DNA of 33,911 nt from CAZTJA01 sp964613745 (GTDB lineage Bacteria; Desulfobacterota; Desulfomonilia; Desulfomonilales; Desulfomonilaceae), in the NCBI GenBank assembly GCA_964613745.1, contig CAZTJA010000023.1, positions 1 to 33,911 of the forward strand, in the 5' to 3' direction. Position numbers and translations under genes: made by a program. Shown here in pieces: positions 16,041 to 24,619 of this stretch (position 1 is the first letter of the stretch; each line of letters opens with the position of its first letter). The notes beneath the pieces are model-generated. The model made no database searches and had not been told where the DNA came from. It saw nothing but the letters and a program-made list of their open reading frames with translations.

Positions 16041-16733
16041 TTAGTTTGCCGCACTGCGTTCGTCATTCTCAATCATTCCATCCCTGACATATACGCGTCT
16101 ATCCGTAAGCTGACCCATTTCCGGATCATGCGTGACCAAAATGAATGTAATTCTTTTTTTCTGATTAAGATTTCTGAAAACGGTCATAATTTCCGCGCTC
16201 GTTTTAGTGTCAAGATTTCCGGTCGGTTCGTCCGCCAATATGATTTCGGGATCATTTACGAGAGCCCTGGCTATAGCGACACGCTGTTGCTGACCGCCTG
16301 ATAGCTGAGACGGCAGGTGGTGAATCCTTTCAGCAAGTCCCACCAATTCCAAGGCTTGAACCGCAGCGATTTTTCTTTCGGAGGGTTTGGTCATCCCGTA
16401 AATGAGAGGAAGTTCAACGTTCTGTATTGCATTTATTCGTGGCAGTAAATTGAATCCTTGAAAGACGAATCCGATCTTTCGGTTCCGCACGTCGGCTCTT
16501 TGATCCCTATTCAACCCTGATACGTCTTCGCCATCTAGAAAATAGGAGCCTGAAGTAGGGACATCAAGACAACCAAGGATGTTCATGAGAGTTGATTTAC
16601 CGGAACCGGATGGTCCCATTATGGACAAGAACTCCCCGGGTTCAATACTTAAACTAATATTTTTTAAAGCAGGAACCTCAACGGAACCGGCCATGTAGAT
16701 CTTTGTGAGATCTTTCATAACAATCAAAGACAA
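16041..16733 (-). CDS. ABC transporter ATP-binding protein (LolD/MacB type)
   Basis: This 230-residue ATPase shows all expected motifs: Walker A GPSGSGKST (40-48), Q-loop VFQGFNLLP (90-98), signature LSGGQQQR (144-151), Walker B ILADEP (165-170) followed by TGNLD, and an H-loop in LVTHD. TGNLD and FNLLP are typical of the LolD/MacB/FtsE branch, whose ATPases pair with four-helix MacB-type permeases to move lipoproteins or drive periplasmic mechanics. The TTG at 16733 is preferred because AGGA lies 8 nt before it and homologues normally begin a few residues before MKDL; an ATG at 16718 lacks a site. No permease gene is adjacent on either side, so its partner must be elsewhere. Confidence 0.9.
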   Translation of the reverse strand: MSLIVMKDLTKIYMAGSVEVPALKNISLSIEPGEFLSIMGPSGSGKSTLMNILGCLDVPTSGSYFLDGEDVSGLNRDQRADVRNRKIGFVFQGFNLLPRINAIQNVELPLIYGMTKPSERKIAAVQALELVGLAERIHHLPSQLSGGQQQRVAIARALVNDPEIILADEPTGNLDTKTSAEIMTVFRNLNQKKRITFILVTHDPEMGQLTDRRVYVRDGMIENDERSAAN

Positions 16734-16899
16734 TGTGACGGTCCTGAAAAAATCAAAGAAATGAAACTCCTATTGAAACCACCAATTTGCTTCAGGTAAC
16801 AAGATGTCTACTATTTGGGATTATTATCAAATAGCATAAAAACCGATTATAGCTCTGTTGGCGACTGACCGGAACTAGACGAGCAAGAAACTGAACTCA

Positions 16900-17265
16900 T
16901 TATACCGGTATCCTCGTTTCGAGCGCCACACGCAGTTTGTCCTTCAACTCCGTCAAGTCCGAAGATTTCACAACATAATAATCCGCAGCAACCGCTTTGA
17001 GATCGACCTTGAAACTAGAATATGCAGAATTCAGTATTACGGGCAGATCATAATATTTTTTCCTAATTTGCTGTAAGAGATCCAAGCCATTGTATTCTCT
17101 CATTTTAATGTCAAGGACTATGCAATCAGGTTTTTCTTTATCTACGGTGCTGAGCAGGTCCTTTCCATCAGGCAAGGTAATTACTTCGTATCCTTCGTCT
17201 TGTAATTCCATTGAATACAGCATTCGGATGCCTTCTTCATCATCAACAATCAATATCTTTGCCAT
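16900..17265 (-). CDS. Single-domain response regulator (CheY-like receiver)
   Basis: The 121-residue protein is a lone receiver domain: MAKILIVDDEEG gives the acidic pair Asp8/Asp9, Asp52 in IVLDIKM is the phosphorylation site, Ser80 takes the Thr/Ser switch position, and Lys100 is the conserved lysine. No output domain follows. The start at 17265 is chosen because GGAG lies 6-7 nt upstream; a longer in-frame ORF from 17316 would overlap the glycosyltransferase gene. It follows that gene by about 31 nt, suggesting co-transcription. A lone receiver acts by protein contact or as a phosphorelay shuttle. The cognate kinase could be the orphan PAS kinase at 12767-13999, but this is not shown. Confidence 0.9.
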   Translation of the reverse strand: MAKILIVDDEEGIRMLYSMELQDEGYEVITLPDGKDLLSTVDKEKPDCIVLDIKMREYNGLDLLQQIRKKYYDLPVILNSAYSSFKVDLKAVAADYYVVKSSDLTELKDKLRVALETRIPV

Positions 17266-17296
17266 CAAACGGCTCCTTCTTGGGTGCCCCGGTTGA

Positions 17297-18511
17297 TTAT
17301 TCAAACCATCTTTCAACTAAATAAGGTTTAGCTTTTTCAAACTGAAGGCATTGATCTTCAATGTATTCTTCAGCTTGTTGATTGTTCATTGCCTGGGTTT
17401 CCGTTACAAACGACATCGTCTTCCCGTAATAAAGCGGCAAGAGTATCTCTATCAATTCATCGCGGGAATACGTCCGTTTCTTGTAAGCAACTGCAAAGTC
17501 GTACAGAGTTTTCGCCCAAAGGCCCGTTGGGAATTCGAACACTTCTTGCGGCAGTTCCGCTGCTTCGAGCAGTTTGTTTATATTCTCGCTCGATAGAATC
17601 GTTTGATACTTTTCCTGAGAATTTCTAAGACCGGTTACAAATTTTTCCCAGAGCAGTTTGGTATCGATATCAACTATGGGGGGAACATCCATATCCCCCA
17701 TACCGAAACCGAAAACTGCAGTTGGTCTACTCCATTTGACATCTTTCCAGAAACTCTCGTAGGTGCACATCAGATGAAAGATCGTAGAGACTACGTTCGG
17801 GAACAAGACGTCTGAATAAGCAAGCGCGTCCTTCATCTTATGAACTTTGGAGCGCCCCATAAATGACTGAACAACTCCTACACGGTTTCTCATTGCAGAC
17901 GTGGTCATCCAAATGTCAATTCCATACTGTGAAATTGATTCGTCCCAAACGTCTGACTCCAAAAAAAGTTTCGCAAGATTGCCCGAAATGCCGTAATCCC
18001 CGCCGATTGGTTGTCGAACACGCCTCCCATAAAGAGCTCTCGTAAGAGGATATGCAATCATGTTGGTAATTGTACTGTCGTACTTATGTCTAATGTACAA
18101 CGGAGCAACAAATTCATATTGTTCAAGTAAAGGCTCACCTAAATTTCTGATCCATAAGGGCGTGATACTCTTCAGATCAGCATCGACTACGATCACGGCT
18201 TTAGCCTGCAATTCCAAAGCCTTCTCAAAAAGATTTTTAAGATTGTTACCTTTGCCGGCAACCCCTTCCGGAGTTGATATATAGAGCTTGGGGGTTTTCG
18301 TTGAGGTATTCATAAAGGCTGATCGAGTATTATCAGGTGAATTGTTATCGCAATTAATGATTACCGAATTCATTTTGGGAAAATACTTGGTTAATCCTTT
18401 ATCCGCCTGTTGTGTTGGAAAAGAGATCGAAGACACCTCATTAAACGAGGGAATGCCTACGATAATATCGGCTCTTGATATATTATTAGGATTATCTTCG
18501 ATGAATTTCAT
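17297..18511 (-). CDS. GT-A glycosyltransferase (family 2/78/81-like)
   Basis: This 404-residue enzyme has a GT-A fold: IIVGIPSFNE (16-25) opens the nucleotide-binding domain, VVDADLK (108-114) holds the metal-binding DxD (Asp110, Asp112), and QPIGGDYGIS (167-176) and GIDIWM (197-202) resemble acceptor and base regions of glucosylglycerate/mannosylglycerate synthases (GT78, GT81). The C-terminal ~150 residues are a mainly helical extension. There is no membrane segment. The ATG has AAGGA 6 nt upstream. It is followed by a receiver gene. A compatible-solute product such as glucosylglycerate is possible, but a general GT2 role cannot be excluded. Confidence 0.8.
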   Translation of the reverse strand: MKFIEDNPNNISRADIIVGIPSFNEVSSISFPTQQADKGLTKYFPKMNSVIINCDNNSPDNTRSAFMNTSTKTPKLYISTPEGVAGKGNNLKNLFEKALELQAKAVIVVDADLKSITPLWIRNLGEPLLEQYEFVAPLYIRHKYDSTITNMIAYPLTRALYGRRVRQPIGGDYGISGNLAKLFLESDVWDESISQYGIDIWMTTSAMRNRVGVVQSFMGRSKVHKMKDALAYSDVLFPNVVSTIFHLMCTYESFWKDVKWSRPTAVFGFGMGDMDVPPIVDIDTKLLWEKFVTGLRNSQEKYQTILSSENINKLLEAAELPQEVFEFPTGLWAKTLYDFAVAYKKRTYSRDELIEILLPLYYGKTMSFVTETQAMNNQQAEEYIEDQCLQFEKAKPYLVERWFE

Positions 18512-18548
18512 CAGTCTTCCTTGAACTCAAAGGCTCGTTTGTTTGCAG

Positions 18549-18557
18549 AGTATAACA
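18549..18557 (-). promoter_or_regulatory. Extended -10 element upstream of the GT-A glycosyltransferase
   Basis: On the minus strand TGTTATACT fits the extended -10 pattern (TGnTATAAT with one mismatch), about 38 nt before the glycosyltransferase start. The same bases read on the plus strand give TATAAC (18551-18556), a possible -10 for scpB. No convincing -35 is visible for either direction. Confidence 0.35.
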
Positions 18558-18608
18558 TTAATCACAAATTCGGGTTTTTTCAATTTAAACCTAAGATGCT
18601 GGTGACTG

Positions 18609-19166
18609 ATGACGGATCTTGAGACGGATATACAAAGTAAGCAATTGAAATCAGTTCTCGAAGGGTTGATTTTTGTCTCTCCTGAACCCCTCGGCACTGC
18701 CTTTCTTGCAGGATTAACGGAAAAGGATCCTAAACAGATTCAAGTTTTGTTGGATCAACTTCAATCCGAATACGAAGCTCGGAATCGAGGATTCCGATTA
18801 ATCAGGACCGCCGGAGGATATCAATTCCGTACATTACCCCAGATAGCGCCTTATATAATCGAAATGAGAAAAAAACGTCCTCAAAAACTTGGTAGGGCGG
18901 CTTTGGAAACCTTGACTATTATTGCCTACAACCAACCCATTACACGAAGTCAAATTGAAGAGATCCGGGGTGTCGAGAGTTCCGCAACAATAAAAAGCTT
19001 GTTGGACAGAAACTTGATAGTGATGATAGGCAGGAAAGAGGTCCCCGGTAGGCCAATGCTTTATGGGACTTCACGGCGTTTTCTTGAATTGCTTGGAATC
19101 GATGATCTTAGCTCTCTGCCTCAATTGCCCGAAAACGAAATGCTTGCTGAAGACGAATTGACTTAG
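18609..19166 (+). CDS. scpB: Segregation and condensation protein B
   Basis: At 185 residues this is a normal-length ScpB, the winged-helix dimer that with ScpA and Smc forms the bacterial condensin. The sequence has the N-terminal winged helix from LKSVLEGLIFVSPEPL and the hallmark second domain LGRAALETLTIIAYNQPITR with QIEEIRGV. It ends with GRPMLYGTSRRFLELLGI. ATG at 18609 has a poor Shine-Dalgarno (GGTG). scpA, usually next door, is not within the window. The stop codon overlaps the convergent PQQ-protein stop by four bases, so no terminator separates them. Confidence 0.95.
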   Translation: MTDLETDIQSKQLKSVLEGLIFVSPEPLGTAFLAGLTEKDPKQIQVLLDQLQSEYEARNRGFRLIRTAGGYQFRTLPQIAPYIIEMRKKRPQKLGRAALETLTIIAYNQPITRSQIEEIRGVESSATIKSLLDRNLIVMIGRKEVPGRPMLYGTSRRFLELLGIDDLSSLPQLPENEMLAEDELT

Positions 19167-20551
19167 ATCAGCGAATACAAATTGCCGTCATCGCTTCCAA
19201 AATACACGCAATTGTGACTTATGACGGGAGCGGAGTTTATTGAACCGGCTGTTTTGAACTGCCATTTTGGTGTCCCGGTATTAACGTCGAATACATAAAG
19301 GAATCTATCAGCACACCCAATGTAAACATTAAAGAAAGCCATAGCAGGTGAAGATGAAATAGAAGCGCCTAATTTCCTCTGCCATTTCTCCTGTCCGGTT
19401 TTTTGGTCTACAGCAAAGAAATTTCCGTCTGAATTCCCAAAAAAAACTCGACCATACGCAATGCCCGGCGATGAGGTTATTTTTGTTCCGGAAGTGAAGG
19501 TCCATCTTGTATTTCCGGTCCTTGCATCCAAGGCATACAGGTTTCCGTCCCATCCCGCAACAAATACTACGTTGTCTCCTATTGCAGGTGCACCCGGCAC
19601 GGGTCCGTTTGTCTTAATCGACCAAACATGTTCTCCCGCTTTTGTAACGCAATAGACTTGACCGTCATAGCTCCCGAAAAAGATTCGATCGTCCAGAATC
19701 GCCGGAGAAGATGAGATCAAACTACCTGCCTTAATTTTCCATCGGGAATTGCCTGTGTTTAAATCGAGAGAGCAAAAATAGCCGTCGGAAGTTCCGAAAA
19801 ACAGGTTTTCTTCCAAGAGAATAGGTGAGCTGGATAGCGGACCTCCGGTTTCATACTTCCAAATCTGACGTCCGGTAAACGCGTCCAAGCCGAACAGTGC
19901 ACCATCGGATGTGCCGAAATGAACTCTACCCCTGAATACCGCAGGAGATGCAGCAATCGGGGATCCAACCTGAAAGCTCCAATTCTTACTGCCGGAATCT
20001 TCATTTACTGAATAAAAAACTCCGTCCCAACTCCCAAAAAATATCGAACCGTAAGCAACTGCCGGAGATGATGAAATCCAACCATCTGTTTGGAATTTCC
20101 ATCTGAGCTCACTTAACTGCCGAACCCCCATCCCGCCAAAAAAACCGGTTCTTTTCGAATCACTTCTGAAGAAAACACACTCATTCACATCGTATGAAGG
20201 GACTGATTGAACAGCACTTAAAACCTTGGTGGATTCACAGGCGTCTTTGTCCTGTTCCAATTCAGTAGCTACTAAGGTTCCGCATTTGGGGCAGCAGTCA
20301 TGTTCGGTGTGTTCGGTATGACCACAATCAGGGCAGTTGAACAGATATTCGCCGTTAAACCTGAAGTTCCTGACATCTGATTTTGTTATTACACAGGCGT
20401 TTAGGAGCTTAGCTATGAGAATCTTCAACTCCTGTTCAGTGAGTTCGTATTTGTTCATCATGGCGGTCCCGGGCATACCGATCCGAATGTCCGCCACAAG
20501 CTCCTTTGCATTGAATGTTCTTTTCCGCATACGTATTCTCGCTGAATCCAT
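19163..20551 (-). CDS. PQQ-like beta-propeller protein with helical repeat and zinc ribbon
   Basis: The 462-residue protein has three parts. Residues 13-55 are one copy of the helical repeat also found twice in the PilZ protein. Residues 73-90 form a zinc ribbon (CPDCG and CPKCG, Cys73/76/87/90). From about 149 to the end run eight PQQ/BamB-type propeller blades, each with a W-K/S/T-[FI] start, an SSPA core and a FFGSxDGxxY-like turn. There is no signal peptide, which is unusual because BamB and PQQ dehydrogenases are exported, so this propeller is probably a cytoplasmic scaffold. It lies 35 nt downstream of the UDP-glucose dehydrogenase gene, on the same strand, and may be in its operon. An ATG at 20530 is an alternative start. 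Confidence 0.8.
   Translation of the reverse strand: MDSARIRMRKRTFNAKELVADIRIGMPGTAMMNKYELTEQELKILIAKLLNACVITKSDVRNFRFNGEYLFNCPDCGHTEHTEHDCCPKCGTLVATELEQDKDACESTKVLSAVQSVPSYDVNECVFFRSDSKRTGFFGGMGVRQLSELRWKFQTDGWISSSPAVAYGSIFFGSWDGVFYSVNEDSGSKNWSFQVGSPIAASPAVFRGRVHFGTSDGALFGLDAFTGRQIWKYETGGPLSSSPILLEENLFFGTSDGYFCSLDLNTGNSRWKIKAGSLISSSPAILDDRIFFGSYDGQVYCVTKAGEHVWSIKTNGPVPGAPAIGDNVVFVAGWDGNLYALDARTGNTRWTFTSGTKITSSPGIAYGRVFFGNSDGNFFAVDQKTGQEKWQRKLGASISSSPAMAFFNVYIGCADRFLYVFDVNTGTPKWQFKTAGSINSAPVISHNCVYFGSDDGNLYSLI
20387..20515 (-). repeat. Third copy of the helical repeat, in the PQQ protein
   Basis: Residues 13-55 (GMPGTAMMNKYELTEQEL and flanks) align without gaps to both repeats of the PilZ protein at 170-463. 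Shared positions are the Asp-x-[RK]-x-Gly-Met start, [KN]-Lys-[YF], Leu-Thr, and Lys-Leu-Leu. Confidence 0.7.
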
Positions 20552-20586
20552 CGACCGCTGCCGAGTCGGCAGATTTGGCTCAAAGA

Positions 20587-21888
20587 TTATCGCCCAATAC
20601 TATAATATTTGAAGCCCCTTTCGACCATGCGTTTTGCATTGTAAATGTTTCGGCCGTCAAATATGACCGGCTCAACAAGCATCTGTTTTATTTTGTCAAA
20701 ATCAGGGTGTCTGAATTCATTCCATTCAGTTACGATAATTAAGGCATCAGCACCGTCCAAACACTCATAGTTTCCCTCAGCATACTCGATTTCGCCGCCC
20801 AAAATTCGCTCGGTGTTTTCCATAGCTACAGGGTCAAAAACCCTAATTTTTGCCCCCTGGCTGATAAGAGCCTTAATAATATCAATGGCAGGAGCATCTC
20901 TGATATCGTCCGTTCTCGGTTTAAAGCTCAAGCCCCATATTGCGAATGTTTTTCCTCGCAAGGACTGATCACCATAATGAGCGAAAATCCGTTCGATAAA
21001 ATGAATTCTTTGATTTTTATTTGCAGCCTGAACGGATTCAAGAATCTTGAGTTGCACACCGTTCTTGTCTGCCGTTCGAGTCAATGCATCCACATCTTTC
21101 GGGAAACAAGATCCCCCATACCCAATCCCTGCAAACAAGAAATCCGGTCCAATTCGGGGATCGGAACCGATTCCACCACGAACCATTTCTATATCGGCTC
21201 CCATTTTTTCACATAACCAGGAGAGTTCATTCATGAACGAAATTTTTGTCGCCAAAAGAGCGTTAGCAGCATACTTGGTCATTTCCGACGAGCTGATATC
21301 CATCACCAAAATCGGTTTTCCGGTTCGTACGAATGGGCTGTACAACTCTTTCAGAATTTCACCTACACGAACATCTTCAACTCCTACCACTATCCGGTCC
21401 GGCTTCATGCAATCCTCTATGGCATTGCCTTCTTTGAGGAATTCAGGGTTGGATGCTACATCGAATGGGTGATTCGTTTCCTGGGCGATGATGTCACGAA
21501 CTTTCCTTGTGGTTCCGACTGGAACCGTACTCTTTGTAACTACTATTTTGTAGGTATTTATTTCTCGGCCTATGTCGCGAGCTACCGAGAAGACCTGCGT
21601 TAGGTCGGCATTCCCATCAGGGGCAGGGGGTGTGCCTACAGCTATGAAGTTAATGAGTGACTGCTGGACCGTAAACTTTATATCAGTGGTAAACGTCAAC
21701 CTTTTCTCGGCAACGTTCCGAGTAATCATCTGTTCCAAACCGGGTTCGTAAATTGGTATTCGTCCCTGCTTTAAACCCTCAATTTTCTTTTCGTCTATAT
21801 CCATCAATATTACGTCGTTTCCCATTTCAGCGAAACATACACCGGTGACGAGACCAACGTACCCCGTTCCTATAACTCCGACATGCAT
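20587..21888 (-). CDS. ugd: UDP-glucose 6-dehydrogenase
   Basis: The 433-residue enzyme oxidises UDP-glucose to UDP-glucuronate with two NAD. It shows the N-terminal GTGYVG (7-12) NAD loop, IYEPGLE (46-52), TKSTVPVGTT (118-127), NPEFLKEG (147-154), and the catalytic cysteine Cys261 in GYGGSCFPKD. The C-terminal domain has WGLSFKPRTDDIRDAP. Length and motifs are those of a complete bacterial enzyme. The start has GAGG about 9 nt upstream. UDP-glucuronate feeds capsule, lipopolysaccharide or other glycans, so it could supply the glycan clusters on either side, but it is 8 kb from the inositol cluster and the link is only suggestive. Confidence 0.96.
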   Translation of the reverse strand: MHVGVIGTGYVGLVTGVCFAEMGNDVILMDIDEKKIEGLKQGRIPIYEPGLEQMITRNVAEKRLTFTTDIKFTVQQSLINFIAVGTPPAPDGNADLTQVFSVARDIGREINTYKIVVTKSTVPVGTTRKVRDIIAQETNHPFDVASNPEFLKEGNAIEDCMKPDRIVVGVEDVRVGEILKELYSPFVRTGKPILVMDISSSEMTKYAANALLATKISFMNELSWLCEKMGADIEMVRGGIGSDPRIGPDFLFAGIGYGGSCFPKDVDALTRTADKNGVQLKILESVQAANKNQRIHFIERIFAHYGDQSLRGKTFAIWGLSFKPRTDDIRDAPAIDIIKALISQGAKIRVFDPVAMENTERILGGEIEYAEGNYECLDGADALIIVTEWNEFRHPDFDKIKQMLVEPVIFDGRNIYNAKRMVERGFKYYSIGR

Positions 21889-22038
21889 AAAGGTAACCTC
21901 AAGTTATTTAAACAAAAGTGTCCAATTGATTGTTTGAGATCTGAATTATCACATTTACTTTGGATTTTATCTACTTAAATCTAATAGCAGCTTGCACTTT
22001 TCTTTGCCGAGAAACAAACCTTCCGGATTCCACTGGCA

Positions 22039-24042
22039 CTAAATTGCCACCCCGAATGTGATCCGCCTTCTTTCCAATTCCTTGACCCTGTCGCGCAATT
22101 CGGCGGCCTTCTCAAATTCCAGATCCCGTGCGGCTTCGAACATTTCTTGCGTAAGCGATTCAATTTTAGCCGAAAGCTCTTCAGGTTCAATTTCCATTAG
22201 GAGCGGATCTTCTTCAATGGGAACCGTGACGTAATCATGTTCCACAAGAGAAGACAAGACATCATGTATATTTTTGCGAATTGTTTCCGGGGTTATATTA
22301 TTTTCGAGATTGTATTGTTCCTGAATCTCTCGTCTACGGTAGGTTTCGTCGGTAGCTTTGCGAATTGATTCCGTCATGGTATCGGCGTACATGATTACCA
22401 TACCCTCTACATTTCGAGCTGCACGACCTGATGTCTGGATCAGTGACCGCTCGGATCTCAAGAAACCTTCCTTATCTGCATCCAGAATGGCCACAAGGGA
22501 AACTTCCGGGATATCCAGACCTTCTCTCAAAAGATTAATTCCCACCAAGACATCGAATTCGCCTAGTCTTAGGTCTCGTATTATCTCCATGCGTTCAATT
22601 GTAGTTATTTCCGAGTGCAAATATCTCACACGGACTCCCAGTCCGGAATAATATTCCGTAAGATCTTCCGCCATTCTCTTAGTCAACGTGGTTACCAAAA
22701 CCCTCTGATTGCGCTCAACTCTCAGACGAATTTCGTGCAGCAAGTCGTCCACTTGATCGGATGCAGGTCTGATTTCAATTCGCGGGTCCATCAGCCCAGT
22801 GGGTCTGATCACCTGTTCAACAATGTTCTCTCCCGACTTTTCCTGCTCGTAATCGCCAGGCGTTGCAGACACATAAACCACTTGAGTGACATGCTCTTCG
22901 AACTCCTCAAAGCGCAGCGGTCTATTGTCCAGGGCCGACGGAAGTCTGAATCCAAAATTTACGAGATTTTCCTTTCTCGCGCGATCTCCTCTGAACATCC
23001 CACGAACTTGCGGAACCGTTACGTGAGATTCATCGATAATGAACAAAGAGTCCTTGGGGAAGTATTCCAGCAGAGTAGGGGGAGGTTCGCCGGGCTGCCT
23101 TCCCGTGAGATATCTCGAGTAATTTTCAATGCCATTACAATATCCCATCTCCTTCAACATTTCGACATCGAATCTGGTTCTTTCTTCGATCCTCTGAGCT
23201 TCGATGAATTTGTTTTGGTTTCGGAAATGCTCCACTCGTTCTTTCATTTCGCTCAAAATGAGATCGGCTGATTCCAGGAGCCTTGATTTCTCGGTCACAT
23301 AGTGGCTTGCAGGATAAATTGCTACTCTATCCAGTGGTCTAACTACCTTGCCCTGAAGCGGATCGATTTCGTATATCCCTTCTACTTCGTCCCCAAAAAA
23401 TTCTATCCGAACCGCCCGTTCCTCTTCATAGGCCGGAAATACTTCCACAGTGTCGCCTCTCACCCGAAAAGTGCCGCGGTGAAAATCCATGTCATTTCGA
23501 TCGTACTGTATTTCCACCAATTTCTTGAGAACTTCGTCTCGGTTTGATTCCTGCCTCTGTATGAGATGAACAAGCATATTTTGGTAAGCTTCCGGAGATC
23601 CCAATCCATAGATGCATGAAACGGAAGCGACAATTATTACATCCCTGCGTTCCAGAAGGGATCTCGTTGCCGAATGTCTCATCTTGTCTATCGTTTCATT
23701 AATACTGGAATCTTTTTCTATATAGGTATCGGATTGAGGAATGTAGGCTTCCGGTTGGTAATAATCGTAGTAGGAAACAAAATATTCGACGGCATTTTCG
23801 GGGAAAAGTGCCTTAAACTCATTAAATAACTGAGCAGCAAGGGTTTTGTTAGGTGCCAAAACCAGAGCTGTTTTCCCGACTCGCGCGATCAAGTTGGCTA
23901 TCGTGTATGTCTTGCCCGATCCCGTCACTCCGAGAAGTACTTGGTGTTTCTCTCCTCTGTTCACGAGATCGACCAGCTTGTCTATCGCTTTAGGCTGGTC
24001 GCCTTTGGGCACGAATTCGGAAACAAGATTGTAAATACTCAT
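22039..24042 (-). CDS. uvrB: Excinuclease ABC subunit B
   Basis: This 667-residue protein is full-length UvrB, the DNA-damage-verifying helicase of nucleotide excision repair that works with UvrA and UvrC. It has Walker A GVTGSGKT (38-45), the beta-hairpin region YYDYYQPEAYIPQ (about 92-104), SDTYIEKDSSIN, helicase motif II DESH, motifs V-VI (LREGLDIPEVSLV, QTSGRAARN), and a C-terminal UVR motif (LEFEKAAELRDRVKELE) that binds UvrC. It lies 25 nt downstream of the exported-protein gene on the same strand and is likely the last gene of the thioesterase operon. uvrA and uvrC are not in the window. Confidence 0.98.
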   Translation of the reverse strand: MSIYNLVSEFVPKGDQPKAIDKLVDLVNRGEKHQVLLGVTGSGKTYTIANLIARVGKTALVLAPNKTLAAQLFNEFKALFPENAVEYFVSYYDYYQPEAYIPQSDTYIEKDSSINETIDKMRHSATRSLLERRDVIIVASVSCIYGLGSPEAYQNMLVHLIQRQESNRDEVLKKLVEIQYDRNDMDFHRGTFRVRGDTVEVFPAYEEERAVRIEFFGDEVEGIYEIDPLQGKVVRPLDRVAIYPASHYVTEKSRLLESADLILSEMKERVEHFRNQNKFIEAQRIEERTRFDVEMLKEMGYCNGIENYSRYLTGRQPGEPPPTLLEYFPKDSLFIIDESHVTVPQVRGMFRGDRARKENLVNFGFRLPSALDNRPLRFEEFEEHVTQVVYVSATPGDYEQEKSGENIVEQVIRPTGLMDPRIEIRPASDQVDDLLHEIRLRVERNQRVLVTTLTKRMAEDLTEYYSGLGVRVRYLHSEITTIERMEIIRDLRLGEFDVLVGINLLREGLDIPEVSLVAILDADKEGFLRSERSLIQTSGRAARNVEGMVIMYADTMTESIRKATDETYRRREIQEQYNLENNITPETIRKNIHDVLSSLVEHDYVTVPIEEDPLLMEIEPEELSAKIESLTQEMFEAARDLEFEKAAELRDRVKELERRRITFGVAI

Positions 24043-24067
24043 AATCGGGTAAATGCTTAAAACAGGG

Positions 24068-24619
24068 TTAAACTGGTTTCAATGCTGGATTCAAAATTCT
24101 CAACGACTGATGAATGTAGCGTATAATCTTCTCGAGATTTTGAAAACCAGGGGTTTTGTCGGACACGATCATTTGAAGGATTCTATCTTCCGTGACATAG
24201 TATTGGATCAGCTGAGTAAGCTTTATTCCACGAGAATCAACAAACGAGCAAATAATAAACCCTTGAGATCCTTTGATGTGAGGCGATTTACCTTCTTCAA
24301 TAAAGACCACCTGTTTCATTTCTTCCTGCAGTCTTTTTTTTAACGTTTCCAGCAGAAAAGGTGCCCCCGCATGGCTGTTAGCTCGTCGTTTCTCGATGAA
24401 AACATTTATCCTGAGAGTAGCCTTAGGATGAAAGATTTTGACTTCATCTTCACTTGATTGTTCAACGTTCATTGTTCCCGGGAACTCGAAAGAAAACCTC
24501 TTTTGGGGATCCGTAAATGTCTTGAAACCTTCGAGAGCTTCGGCCACACAGCAAAGAGCGATCAAAACAATCAAACAGAAAAGGAAGGAAAGTATTTTGC
24601 TGAAACGGATCGAACTCAT
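24068..24619 (-). CDS. Exported protein of unknown function (PsbP/DUF1795-like)
   Basis: The 183-residue protein has a clear Sec signal (about 1-28: basic start, hydrophobic core, CCVAEALEG); cleavage near AEA-L is likely, and the Cys residues do not form a convincing lipobox. The mature part begins GFKTFTDPQKRFSFEFPG, a pattern often seen at the start of PsbP/DUF1795 folds, and ends with IIRYIHQSLRIL. The start overlaps the previous stop by four bases (ATGA). It sits between another exported protein and uvrB. A periplasmic envelope role is likely. The exact function is unknown. Confidence 0.7.
   Translation of the reverse strand: MSSIRFSKILSFLFCLIVLIALCCVAEALEGFKTFTDPQKRFSFEFPGTMNVEQSSEDEVKIFHPKATLRINVFIEKRRANSHAGAPFLLETLKKRLQEEMKQVVFIEEGKSPHIKGSQGFIICSFVDSRGIKLTQLIQYYVTEDRILQMIVSDKTPGFQNLEKIIRYIHQSLRILNPALKPV

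Noticed and set aside
22615..23271. 218-residue ORF antisense to uvrB
   Set aside because: It lies wholly inside a strongly conserved gene, lacks a ribosome binding site and recognisable motif, and is a frame shadow.
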